Assembly (NCBI GenBank): GCA_016719565.1
Contig: JADJYU010000021.1
Span: 8,650-72,649 of the forward strand
DNA: 64,000 bases
DNA from: Ignavibacteria bacterium
GTDB lineage: Bacteria; Bacteroidota; Ignavibacteria; Tepidaquicellales; Tepidaquicellaceae
Reading direction: 5' to 3'
A program made the position numbers and the translations under genes. The notes beneath the pieces are model-generated. The model did not search any database, was not told the DNA's origin, and worked only from the letters and a program-made list of their open reading frames with translations. Positions 55,703 to 64,000 of the stretch are shown piece after piece (positions within the stretch are counted from its first letter, which is position 1; each line of letters begins with the position of its first letter).

Positions 55703-58219
55703 TTATTCTTCAGCATTATCTTTATTTTCTTCCGTAACATCAACCGAATGCTTCTCGGACAGAGGTTCCTTTTTGTCATCGGTAAAAGTAAGTTCCTCGT
55801 TGCCTTTTTTGAATTTGACTTTTATTTTACCGGCGTCTTTCAGGTTACCTTTTAAAATTTCTTCACTGATCGGGTCTTCAAGATATTTCTGAATTGCTCT
55901 TCTTAAAGGTCTGGCTCCGAAGTTCTGATCAAATCCTTTTTCACTGAGAAATTCCATCGCGGATTTTGAAACTTCCACTTTAACTCCCTGAAGCTGAATC
56001 CTTTTTAGTAGTTTCTCAATTCCGATTTCAACGATCTTCAGAATATCGTTCTTCTCAAGCTGTTTGAATATTATCATATCATCAATTCTGTTCAGAAACT
56101 CCGGAGAGAAAACTCTTTTCACAGAATCTTCAATCGTTGTTCTGATCTTTTCATAATTGGTTTTTGAAGTGCCTTCACCGAATCCAAATACCTTATCAAG
56201 CTTCAGATCTCTTGTTCCGATATTTGAAGTCATGATTATTATAGTATTTTTGAAGTCTACTTTTCTGCCGAGACCGTCTGTTAATACGCCGTCATCTAAA
56301 ACCTGAAGAAGTATATTGAATGTATCGGGATGCGCTTTTTCTATTTCATCAAGTAAAACGACTGAATAAGGTTTGCGTCTTACTTTCTCCGTCAGCTGTC
56401 CGCCTTCTTCATATCCTACATATCCGGGAGGAGCTCCGACTAATCTTGATACATTAAATTTTTCCATGTACTCGCTCATATCAATTCTGATAAGCGAATC
56501 TTCCGAATTGAAAAGGAATTTAGCAAGCTGTTTTGCAAGTTCAGTCTTACCGACACCTGTCGGTCCGAGAAATACAAATGAACCTATTGGTCTGTTCGGA
56601 TCTTTCAGTCCCGCTCTCGCTCTTCTGATTGCGCGTGAAATATTTTTTACAGCTTCATCCTGACCGATCACTTCGCCTTTCAGAGTTTCTTCCATTTTTA
56701 CAAGTTTCTCTGATTCAGCTTCAGCTATTTGATTAACAGGGATGCCCGTCATCATTGCAACTACATCTGCAACGCTTTGCTCAGAGACCTCATATACCAT
56801 GCTCTGTGATTTTATTTCCCAGTCAAGTTTAAGCTGCTCAAGATCGGCAAGAACTTTCTTTTCATTGTCACGAAGCTTGGCAGCTTCTTCGTAATTTTGA
56901 TTTTTAACCACCTGGTTTTTGAACTGTCTTATGTTTTCAATTTCAGCTTCAAGGTCAACTATCTCTTTCGGGACGACAATGTTTGACAGGTGAACACGCG
57001 AACCCGCTTCATCCATTACGTCAATCGCTTTGTCCGGAAGAAATCTGTCTGTTATATATCTGTCGCTTAATTTTACCGCTTCATCGATAGCTTTATCAGA
57101 ATAGCTTACATTGTGATGCTCTTCATATTTACTTTTGATATTATTCAGTATCTGAATGGTCTCGTCTACTGTTGTCGGCTCCACCATAATTTTCTGAAAT
57201 CTTCTGTCTAGCGCTCCGTCTTTTTCAATGTACTGTCTGTATTCATTTAATGTCGTTGCGCCGATGCACTGCAGGTCACCTCTTGCAAGAGCCGGTTTGA
57301 AAATGTTTGATGCATCAAGAGAACCGCTTGCGCCGCCCGCTCCGACTATTGTGTGAAGTTCATCAATAAATAGAATTACATCCTTGGCTTTCTCGAGTTC
57401 ATTCATAACCGCTTTCATTCTTTCCTCAAACTGTCCCCTGTATTTTGTACCGGCGACCAGCGCGGCAAGATCAAGCGTTACGACTCTTTTATTGTGCAAA
57501 ACTCTTGAAACGTTTTTGTTAATGATCCTTAAAGCAAGTCCTTCAGCGATAGCAGTTTTTCCTACACCGGGCTCACCGATAAGAACAGGATTGTTCTTTT
57601 TTCTTCTGCTTAATACCTGCGCAACTCTTTCAATTTCTTTTTCCCTGCCGACTATCGGATCCAGTTTATTTTCAATTGCCATTTTTGTAAGATCCCTGCC
57701 GAAGTTATCAAGAACAGGAGTCTTGCTTCTTTCCTGTTTTTTGTCCGCTGCAGATTTTGCTCCGGGCTGATTACCGGAAGGTTTTCCGCTGAGAATATTC
57801 ATCAGCTCTGATTTAACCGCCTCGTAATTTATATTGAACTGATGCAGTATCTGCGCGGCAAGATTATCGTCTTCCCTTAATATCGAAAGAAGTAAATGCT
57901 CCGTTCCGATAATGTCGGATTTGAAAATCTTTGCTTCGAGGTATGTTATTTTTAAAACTTTCTCCGCCTGCTTCGTGAGAGGAATATTCCCGACTGTTAA
58001 TGTTCCGCCTGATTGTCTGACGGTATCTTCAATTGTCTTCTTTATTTTGAAAGCATCTACTCCGAGGTTTTTAAAGATCTTAATTGCAATCCCTTCGCCT
58101 TCTCTTATTATTCCCAGTAACAGGTGCTCTGTTCCAATGTAATCATGACCAAGCCGGATAGCTTCTTCTCTGCTTAATCTGATAACATCCTGAACTCTGC
58201 TTGAAAAATTACTGTCCAT
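55703..58219 (-). CDS. clpC: ATP-dependent Clp protease ATP-binding subunit ClpC
   Basis: This 838-residue protein has two N-terminal Clp repeats (GTEHLLLGIIREGEG; GTEHLLLSILRED), a first AAA+ module with GEPGVGKT at 215-222, a UVR segment NYEEAAKLRDNEKK, a second AAA+ module with GPTGVGKTELA, and a C-terminal D2-small domain (FGARPLRRAIQKYLEDP). The UVR/M-domain in this position identifies ClpC rather than ClpA or ClpB. It unfolds substrates for ClpP. The last 25 residues are an acidic tail. Confidence 0.95.
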   Translation of the reverse strand: MDSNFSSRVQDVIRLSREEAIRLGHDYIGTEHLLLGIIREGEGIAIKIFKNLGVDAFKIKKTIEDTVRQSGGTLTVGNIPLTKQAEKVLKITYLEAKIFKSDIIGTEHLLLSILREDDNLAAQILHQFNINYEAVKSELMNILSGKPSGNQPGAKSAADKKQERSKTPVLDNFGRDLTKMAIENKLDPIVGREKEIERVAQVLSRRKKNNPVLIGEPGVGKTAIAEGLALRIINKNVSRVLHNKRVVTLDLAALVAGTKYRGQFEERMKAVMNELEKAKDVILFIDELHTIVGAGGASGSLDASNIFKPALARGDLQCIGATTLNEYRQYIEKDGALDRRFQKIMVEPTTVDETIQILNNIKSKYEEHHNVSYSDKAIDEAVKLSDRYITDRFLPDKAIDVMDEAGSRVHLSNIVVPKEIVDLEAEIENIRQFKNQVVKNQNYEEAAKLRDNEKKVLADLEQLKLDWEIKSQSMVYEVSEQSVADVVAMMTGIPVNQIAEAESEKLVKMEETLKGEVIGQDEAVKNISRAIRRARAGLKDPNRPIGSFVFLGPTGVGKTELAKQLAKFLFNSEDSLIRIDMSEYMEKFNVSRLVGAPPGYVGYEEGGQLTEKVRRKPYSVVLLDEIEKAHPDTFNILLQVLDDGVLTDGLGRKVDFKNTIIIMTSNIGTRDLKLDKVFGFGEGTSKTNYEKIRTTIEDSVKRVFSPEFLNRIDDMIIFKQLEKNDILKIVEIGIEKLLKRIQLQGVKVEVSKSAMEFLSEKGFDQNFGARPLRRAIQKYLEDPISEEILKGNLKDAGKIKVKFKKGNEELTFTDDKKEPLSEKHSVDVTEENKDNAEE

Positions 58220-58397
58220 TTTATTCTGATTTATTTATTTTTTATTTGGGGAATAATTAACACGGATCTTATAATCAGCATTAATTGTGTTCCATTTTAT
58301 TCCTGAATAATTAGTCAAATATATTAAAAAACTTATAAAGAATTAATGTATTAAACTATTGTATTATTAACTAACTGACCGCTCAAATAAACCGGTC

Positions 58398-58425
58398 AAA
58401 AAAAAACCGGAGCAGTATCTCCGGT
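58398..58425 (-). terminator. Terminator of the bacilliredoxin gene
   Basis: accggag (58406-58412) pairs with ctccggt (58419-58425), and on the minus strand a run of nine T follows. It lies 28 bases after the stop codon of 58454-58900. Confidence 0.75.
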
Positions 58426-58453
58426 CTGTAATAAATATTTAATTTACCGGAGA

Positions 58454-58900
58454 TCAGGCATTCTCAGCTTCTTCCTTTTTACAATACTTGTTGAATATCC
58501 CGGCTACTAAATTTGCAACTGTATTCGCATCGTTGTTTTCAATGTCCATTCTGTTGATCATATGAACCAGTTCGCCGTTTTTAAGTAATGCCATCTGAGG
58601 GGATGAAGGCGGAATTCCTGTGAAGTAATTTCTCGCTTCATTGACAGCATCCTTTTCCATTCCGGCAAATACGGTTACCAGATTGTCAGGCATTGCATTA
58701 TTGTTTTTTGCCCATTCTACAGCCAGTGACAATCCCGGTCTTGCTTTTCCCGCTGCGCAGCCGCATACGGAATTTACAAATACGAATGTTGTACCGTCTT
58801 TGCTTAATTCATTTTTGACTTCATCCGGCGTGAATAATTCTCTGAATCCTATTTCTGTCGCTTCTTCACGCATTGGCTGAACCATTATTGGATCGTACAT
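58454..58900 (-). CDS. BrxA/BrxB family bacilliredoxin (YphP/YqiW)
   Basis: This 148-residue thioredoxin-fold protein has the CGC motif at 46-48 (NSVCGCAAGKARPG) that defines this family. The start MYDPIMVQPMREE is also typical. In firmicutes these proteins remove bacillithiol from oxidised proteins, and members in Bacteroidota probably do the same or act as general thiol oxidoreductases. It has its own terminator. Confidence 0.92.
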   Translation of the reverse strand: MYDPIMVQPMREEATEIGFRELFTPDEVKNELSKDGTTFVFVNSVCGCAAGKARPGLSLAVEWAKNNNAMPDNLVTVFAGMEKDAVNEARNYFTGIPPSSPQMALLKNGELVHMINRMDIENNDANTVANLVAGIFNKYCKKEEAENA

Positions 58901-58967
58901 TTTATATTTTTCCTTTCTGTATTATTTATGTATGGTTTTTAACAATCTGTTTAAAGTATAAAGTTCA

Positions 58968-59792
58968 CTATTTTAAAAATCTATTGAACCAGTTCTTTCT
59001 TAGCTCAGTAACTTTTTCTCTGTGCTTTTTGAGATAATGATCGCCTCCTTCTATAAGTTCCAGTCTGCATTCATTTCCGTTTTTACTTAAGCGTTCAGAC
59101 ATTTCCTCTGAATCAATATGAGAAACTTCAGAGTCCTCAGTTCCGTGTATCAGGAGCAGTGCTGTTTCCTTATCTATGTTTTTATAAAAATGAACCGCTG
59201 ATCTTTCTTCAAGTCTTTTTTTAAATTCAGCGCTGTCGTCTGTTCCGAATAACTTATCATACACTTTTGACAATTCGCTTTTATGTTCAATGCTTCTGCT
59301 CAGATCAGCAAGTCCGGAAATAATAACCGCACATTTGATCCTGTCTGTAAGCGTAAGAGCTTTATAAGTCATCATTCCGCCTCTGCTCCATCCTTCCATT
59401 CCAATATTTGAAACGTCGCATTCCGGGATTTCGTCAGCAAGCTTAATTAAGTTTAACACATCATTTACATCCCTGCCTCCGAATTCATCTTCTTCCCTGT
59501 ACATTGACGCAAACACTATGTAACCCCATGATGCGATCTCTCCGAACATTCCTCTTGCGAGAAATTCATCAATCCTTCCGGCGTTCTTACTTCCGCCGCG
59601 GTTCCATATAATTAACGGAAGCTTTCCTTTAATAGATGCAGGTTTTGCAATATAACCTTTTACTTTGTATCCGTCCGAATCATAAACAATGCTTTCAACT
59701 AATGTATCTTCAGCTGCTTTTTTTCCCCATCCGCTTTTTATAAGCTTGAGCTGATCATCTTTCAGTTCAATTGCATTTCGGGAAAGGATCAT
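58968..59792 (-). CDS. Alpha/beta hydrolase of the prolyl-oligopeptidase (S9) type
   Basis: This 274-residue protein shows the nucleophile elbow GWSRGG (Ser136), an acid at Asp220 (IHGTEDSEV) and His252 (GGDHYLKKH), in the order and spacing of S9C-type hydrolases without the propeller domain. IIWNRGGSKNAG forms the oxyanion strand. It has no signal peptide, so it acts in the cytoplasm on a peptide or ester. Its start overlaps the end of the upstream 59789 gene by 4 bases. Confidence 0.85.
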   Translation of the reverse strand: MILSRNAIELKDDQLKLIKSGWGKKAAEDTLVESIVYDSDGYKVKGYIAKPASIKGKLPLIIWNRGGSKNAGRIDEFLARGMFGEIASWGYIVFASMYREEDEFGGRDVNDVLNLIKLADEIPECDVSNIGMEGWSRGGMMTYKALTLTDRIKCAVIISGLADLSRSIEHKSELSKVYDKLFGTDDSAEFKKRLEERSAVHFYKNIDKETALLLIHGTEDSEVSHIDSEEMSERLSKNGNECRLELIEGGDHYLKKHREKVTELRKNWFNRFLK

Positions 59793-60025
59793 TCAGAATC
59801 CGAATTCTCAAATAATTTATAGTAACCGAGTTTGAGATCAAATTCCTGTCCGGCTTTATACATTTTTTCATTGGGTGAAGGCAAAACATTTTCAATTTTT
59901 ACCTTTGCCCAGCATCCGCCCTGATAGTCGAGTATCTTTGCTTCATAGAGTTCATTGCCTTCATATTCGACAGTATAGATCTTGTTTACTTCCGGTGCGT
60001 TTTTAAGAATGTGTGTATGCTTCAT
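59789..60025 (-). CDS. Small hypothetical protein (78 aa), coupled to the hydrolase
   Basis: This 78-residue protein is probably a single small beta-barrel (KIYTVEYEGNELYEAKILDY, then GGCWAKVKIENVL and LGYYKLF), of the type that binds nucleic acid or another small partner. I cannot name a family. The 4-base overlap with the hydrolase gene implies joint translation. A repeat-rich, gene-free stretch lies upstream. Confidence 0.7.
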   Translation of the reverse strand: MKHTHILKNAPEVNKIYTVEYEGNELYEAKILDYQGGCWAKVKIENVLPSPNEKMYKAGQEFDLKLGYYKLFENSDSE

Positions 60026-60100
60026 TGTAATTTTTAGTTTGCAATTTAATGATTTGAATTATATTTAATAAGGTAAATAAATAAATATAATCGTGGGGCG

Positions 60101-60209
60101 CATTTAATCAAATTAAATGTAACCCAGCGATGATGAAAAATTTAGGTCGTTTACTCATATTAAATGTAACCGTGTTTAAAATATAAAAACGCGGTAAAAA
60201 TATGAGTAA
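60101..60209. repeat. Two palindromes upstream of the tandem array
   Basis: catttaat-caa-attaaatg is at 60101-60119. Further on, ttactcatatt (60151-60161) and aatatgagtaa (60199-60209) are exact reverse complements with a weaker accgtgttt/aaaacgcggt stem between them, giving a stem-loop of 59 bases. Units such as attaaatgtaac occur in both. There is no gene in 60026-60240. Confidence 0.55.
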
Positions 60210-60256
60210 AAAATCTAAGAGTGAATATCTCCTAGAAGTCAGAAAGAGATATTTTT

Positions 60257-61150
60257 CGCCGCGGTTGGTATTGCTCCCTCCGCCAACCGCTCTAAAGAAT
60301 TTAAGAACAATTCAACCTTTTCGCCGCGGTTGGTGTTGCTCCATCCACCAACCGCTCTATAGAACTTAAGAACAGATCCAACCGGAATAATAAATTCACG
60401 AGTGATCTGAAATATTTTGCTCAAAAGAATTTAAGAACAAATTCAACCTTTTCGCCGCGGTTGGTGTTGCTCCATCCACCAACCGCTCTATAGAACTTAA
60501 GAACAGTTCCAACCGGAAAAATAAAAATGTTGATCTGAAATATTTGAAAAGAATTGCCGCGGTTGGTGCCACCACCGCTCTATAGAACTTAAGAACAGTT
60601 CCAACCGGAATAAAAACACGAGTGATTTTGCTGAAAAAATTTAAAAAGAATTCAACTTCCGCGGTTGGTGTTGCTCCATCCACCAACCGCTCTATAGAAC
60701 TTAAGAACAGTTCCAACCGGAAAAATAAATCACGCACAAGATTTGCTGAAATGAATTTGAACAAATTAATTCTGCCGCGGGTGGTGTTGCTCCTCCACAC
60801 CTCATAAACTTAACAAGATAAGACCTCCACCAACCGCTATTAATTACTTAAGACAGATTCAACCTTTTCGCCGCGGTTGGTGTTGCTCCACTCCATCAAC
60901 CGCCCTAAGAACAGATTCAACCTTTTCGCCGCGGTTGGTGTTGCTCCATCCACCAACCGCTCTATAGAACTTAAGAACAGTTCCAACCGGAATAATAAAT
61001 TCACGAGTGATCTGAAATATTTTGCTCAAAAGAATTTAAGAACAAATTCAACTTTTTCACCGCGGTTGGTGTTGCTCCATCCACCAACCGCCCTAAAGAA
61101 CTTAATAACAGATTCATCCGGAAAAATAACTCCGGTAGTGACTTGAAATA
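60257..61150. repeat. Tandem array of hairpin units (about nine copies)
   Basis: The unit begins cgccgcggttggtgttgctc, folds by pairing cggttggtg with caccaaccg, and continues with ctctatagaacttaagaaca and ttccaaccgg. A second half-unit (aataaattcacgagtgatct, then gctcaaaagaatttaag) follows in some copies, so the spacing alternates between about 60, 100 and 130 bp. Copies start near 60257, 60321, 60451, 60555, 60658, 60774, 60869, 60927 and 61059. Several have internal deletions. Translations on either strand (RLVDGATPTA and the like) only reflect the repeat. Confidence 0.8.
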
Positions 61151-61158
61151 TATTCTTG

Positions 61159-62611
61159 TTAGTATAACCCCCTCACCTTACTCTCAAACCAATTCCAGTA
61201 CTCCGGCATCCTCGGACCCGAGATCAGATCCTTTTTAAACTGCAAAAACTTTTTACTGCTTTTATTAACTTCGTTATTTTTTATTTTTTCCAAATAGTAA
61301 ATACTGTTCAGAAAGTTATAGGAAGATCTGATCAGCGGATCATAGCGCGTCTGCTCTTTGGTTTTGCGGTCAAGATATTTGCGCATGGATTCGGCTTCGC
61401 GGCGGAGGGCGGGGAATTCGCCTGTCTCGAAATACATCATCATTTTGATCAGCCGCGAATAGATGAAATATGATGTATCGGATTTTTTTACTTTACTGAT
61501 ATTCTTATTAATGTCGGAATAATCTCCTTTAAAAAAATCCAGTATGATCCCGGTTATGTTCAGAATGTCTTTGCTGTACTGGGGAAGGAGATAAGTTTTA
61601 TGGACTTTTACAAACTCTTCCGCCCATTCGGTCTGATTCAGTTTTACGGCGTCGTTGACCATGCTGAAGAAAAGGAACGGCGGAATGTTTTTGCCTTCCC
61701 TGAAAAAATTCTCAAAATATTTTCCTTCAATGGACTTTTTACGGAAGATGAATAACTTTGCAATATTCTTCCTGTCCGGCTCACGCAGTGATCTCGTTTT
61801 TAGAAAACCTTCCGAAGACATATAAAACATCGTCATCAGATTGGAATCAAATTTATTTTTATTGCGTCTGTAATAATTCTGCAGCTCGTCAAAGTATTTA
61901 ACATCACCAGTCTCCGTCATCAGACTTGTGTAATGCAGCATCATTATGTCCGGATAAGACTTTGAGAAATATTTTATGTGCTCATTAATGAAACCATAAA
62001 CAATCTGAACCATACCCGGCGGGCGCCGCTTAACTACTTTATGTGTATACCTGTCAGAATAATAATTCACATTAAATACTAAAGTCTGATAAACAAAATA
62101 CAGATTAAGATACTCAATTTTCTTCAGGGAAATTTTCGATGTATCCTTACTGCTGGTTGTGTGCGAATGTATAAAGAACTCTGAATAATAATTGAGCTTA
62201 TTGAAATAATATTTTTCATCTATCCCGAAATCGCTGTCACTGTATTTCTGTATTTCAGTGATCTTTTTATTGTAAGATCTCCATAAAAGTTTTTTCCCGA
62301 ATTCATTAAGCAGTTTCACCTCGCTTTCAAGTTTATCCTTTTCCGCTCTTTCGTGAAGGAGAAACTTTTCAAAGAGTTTGTTAAAATCGGATACTAGCTT
62401 TCGTATGGTATGACTGTTTACTTTTACTTTTCCGTACACCGCTGCGGAAATATTTTTTCATAAACATCTTTCGGAGTTACATTCGGATGAAAACTTTTTA
62501 AATAATGAAATAATTTTTTAATAGTGTGGTACCCGTTGAAGTAAGGCGAGTGTATAAAGTTCTCAAAACTTTCAGCTCTTCGATTGTCAGTGAATTTATA
62601 TCTGTCAGCAT
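61159..62611 (-). CDS. HNKKSG-family protein, diverged fourth copy, with two frameshifts near the N-terminus
   Basis: The long minus-strand frame (61159-62439, 426 residues) lacks the family N-terminus. It is found upstream in other frames: MLTDINSLTIEELKV from 62611, a shift near 62580, then FENFIHSPYFNGYHTIKKLF and VTPKDVYEKIFP, and a second shift near 62455 into AAVYGKVKVNSHTIRKL. These align with FL.SPYHNKKSG, LYPG.KY and GVMKNLIF of the other copies. The C-terminus ends YWNWFESKVRGLY, like WFLRKLNELK. It is more distant from copies 1-3 than they are from each other. No propeller gene adjoins it. The function is unknown. Confidence 0.7.
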
Positions 62612-62956
62612 AATTTTATTTTTTAAAAAGAAAAATCTTAAAATGAAAAAACCTTAACCGCTAAAATTAAAAAATCACTTCATAAAAAAATCTTTCAATT
62701 TCCGAAAAAAAATTTCACTTTACAAAATCGTCAAAATGTCCGTTGTTTTTAAAAGCCAACTCCTGTTAAATTTGTATAGTTCTTTTACATACATCTGATC
62801 TTCACTGCATAACACGGATGACGGTTAACTGAAAAATAATTAAACTTTAATTTTAATTAAATAGAATTTCAATGAGAAGCATAACCGGTTAATCTTAATA
62901 ATAATGGGAAGCGGATCTTTAAATAAGGCAGGATGAAAATGAGTAAAAACTTTGAA

Positions 62957-63060
62957 TAGTACCGGAGTCTCGAAAGGGGTACAACCTGGAGACAATCTGA
63001 TTGAGTACCGTTATCGTCTGAGTCCCGGAATAGCACCGGAGACTCAGACGGGGACAAAAG
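62957..63060. repeat. Palindromic repeat in the gap before the heptad-repeat frame
   Basis: gtctgagtc (63016-63024) and gactcagac (63041-63049) form a stem with inner cgg/ccg pairs. An earlier accggagtct (near 62961) is related, and all resemble gagtcccgg..ccggagact in the array at 2497-3180. Apart from this, 62612-63128 is A/T-rich with no gene that I can support. Confidence 0.55.
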
Positions 63061-63128
63061 GAAGATGAAATGAAAATTGCAGAACGGCACTGAAATATTC
63101 CGGAATGAATTCAAAAGACTAGATTAAG

Positions 63129-63686
63129 ATGACAGGGTTTATGAAGAAGAGAAACAGATCTGAAATTCAGAAGGTAAGAACTGAAAAAATAAAGTGTGAA
63201 CTTAAAATTAGAAAGAGCAGAAGTAATATATTAAAGACTAAAAATAAAATAATGAAGATTAACAAAAAAATAATGAAGGTTGAAAACAAAATAATGGAGA
63301 CAAACAACAAAATATTAGAGACAAACAACATTATAATGAAGACAAACAACATTATAATGAAGACAAACAACAAAATAATGAGGAGAGAGTGTGAAATAAT
63401 TTTCACTGAAGACAAAATATTGGAGACTAAAGGTAAAATAATGGAGACTGAAGGTAAAATAAATGAGACTGAAGGTAAAATAAATGAGACTGAAGGTAAA
63501 ATAATGGAGACTGAAGGTAAAATAATGGAGACTGAAGGTAAAATATTGGTGGGTGAAGGTAAAATATTGGTGGGTGAAGGTAAAATATTGGAGACTGAAG
63601 GTAAAATAATGGAGACTGAAGGTAAAATAAAATTGCGAAAAAGTAAAATAATTTTCAAAAGTGAAAAAATTTTCACTAAAAAATGA
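63129..63686 (+). CDS. Possible protein made of tandem heptads (21-bp repeat)
   Basis: The open frame of 185 codons starts with ATG at 63129 and is built, from about 63240, of a 21-base unit that varies around ggtaaaataatggagactga. Each unit encodes seven residues (GKIMETE and variants such as NKIMETN, NNIIMKT). Exact seven-residue periodicity with a hydrophobic pair per unit would suit an extended coiled coil or fibre. No convincing Shine-Dalgarno sequence or signal peptide is seen, and the reverse strand is open too because of the repeat, so it could also be non-coding. About 19 units are present. Confidence 0.4.
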   Translation: MTGFMKKRNRSEIQKVRTEKIKCELKIRKSRSNILKTKNKIMKINKKIMKVENKIMETNNKILETNNIIMKTNNIIMKTNNKIMRRECEIIFTEDKILETKGKIMETEGKINETEGKINETEGKIMETEGKIMETEGKILVGEGKILVGEGKILETEGKIMETEGKIKLRKSKIIFKSEKIFTKK

Positions 63687-63900
63687 AAAATTAAGAAAAA
63701 TCAGATAAAATTATAAAAAAGCAGAACTAATTTCAAAAAATGCTGCCGGCAGCATGCAGGTCCGGAAATGATATCATCATTAAAGATCTGCAATTGAAGT
63801 CAAGCTGTAAAAAAAAGAAACACATTCATAAACTAAAAAAACGCGCAAAAGGGCATAAGGAAAACTATACAATGATAAAAACACAAAAAACAAGTACTCC

Positions 63901-64000
63901 ATGTATTCAGGAGTCAGGGCATATCTGGACGATCACAGCGCCGGATATGAAGGCAATGAAGAATTCAAAGAACACATGAATTCATTTAAATCGATCCTTC
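63901..64000 (+). CDS. Start of a hypothetical gene cut off by the window end
   Basis: The open frame (in-frame stop near 63860) reads MYSGVRAYLDDHSAGYEGN followed by EEFKEHMNSFKSIL to the end of the window. Its pattern (M..V...L......F......F) resembles short helical hypothetical proteins of Bacteroidota. Whether it begins at 63901 or slightly upstream is unclear. Another frame over the same bases (from 63740) is less protein-like. Confidence 0.35.
   Translation, partial: MYSGVRAYLDDHSAGYEGNEEFKEHMNSFKSIL

Noticed and set aside
60239..61146. Repeat array as a CRISPR or as genes (RLVDGATPTA, GVAPSTNRSIEL frames)
   Set aside because: The units are too long and unequal, the spacers are repeats themselves, there are no cas genes, and frames exist on both strands because of the repeat.
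63167..63676. 169-codon minus-strand frame opposite the heptad repeat
   Set aside because: It is open only because the 21-base unit has no stop codon on either strand. Its product is an improbable run of LPSVS and IIL.
63740..63979. 79-codon plus-strand frame near the end of the window
   Set aside because: The overlapping frame from 63901 is more protein-like. This one is lysine-rich and has no homologous pattern.
1..64000. tRNA, rRNA or CRISPR loci
   Set aside because: Looking for T-loop and acceptor patterns, rRNA-like conserved stretches and evenly spaced short repeats gave none that I could support by eye. A covariance-model scan would be decisive.

Overview
The window looks like a low-GC genome of the Bacteroidota/Chlorobi group, most likely class Ignavibacteria. 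The evidence is the repeated C-terminal tail of the SQNYPNPFNPTT type (type IX secretion sorting domain), DUF3109 and DUF5683 proteins, a free-standing mutase catalytic subunit, weak Shine-Dalgarno sites and TAnnTTTG-type promoters.

Layout. (1) 1-3500 is a gene graveyard: the tail of a type IIG restriction-modification enzyme, a HEPN-like protein with several frameshifts, a helix-turn-helix scrap, and a dense array of palindromic repeats. (2) 3501-24367 is an accessory block. It holds three and a half copies of an unnamed cytoplasmic alpha-helical family (signature SP[YF]HNKKSG), two of which sit divergently from a secreted beta-propeller protein with a T9SS tail, across a duplicated promoter region. 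It also holds an SBBP propeller, an RCC1 propeller, a sialidase-like lipoprotein, a PorE-like WD40/PD40/OmpA protein, and a lineage-specific family of small secreted proteins or lipoproteins whose N- and C-terminal modules have been swapped. Many of these genes are frameshifted. (3) 24368-26222 is a repeat-rich stretch carrying a RelE/ParE-type toxin-antitoxin pair, bordered by inverted repeats and by a duplicated fragment of the neighbouring SDR gene. (4) 26223-60025 is largely housekeeping: acyl-CoA mutase, fabD-DUF3109-fabG, acs, an AMP ligase, a peptide-binding lipoprotein, dinB, rarA, an M1 peptidase, nadE-ggt-acyltransferase, dsbD-DUF5683-truA-DUF5683, ispE, clpC-fabH, a bacilliredoxin and a hydrolase operon. 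Several intergenic gaps here hold long inverted repeats. (5) 60026-64000 returns to repeats: a roughly 0.9 kb tandem array of hairpin units, a fourth, diverged HNKKSG-family gene, and a 21-bp tandem repeat that encodes perfect heptads.

How the genes fit together. The housekeeping part covers fatty-acid initiation (FabD, FabG, FabH), acetate and acyl activation, isoprenoid precursors, thiol redox in the periplasm and cytoplasm, and protein quality control. The accessory part is mostly directed to the cell envelope, and its families appear to be duplicating, recombining and decaying. Only one frameshift is visible in about 34 kb of core genes, against more than a dozen in about 27 kb of accessory sequence. 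This suggests that much of the accessory decay is biological, although nearly all the indels sit in short homopolymers and sequencing error cannot be excluded.

The best candidate for an undescribed system is the duplicated divergon: an HNKKSG-family protein paired with a secreted BNR propeller, sharing a conserved promoter block of about 65 bp.
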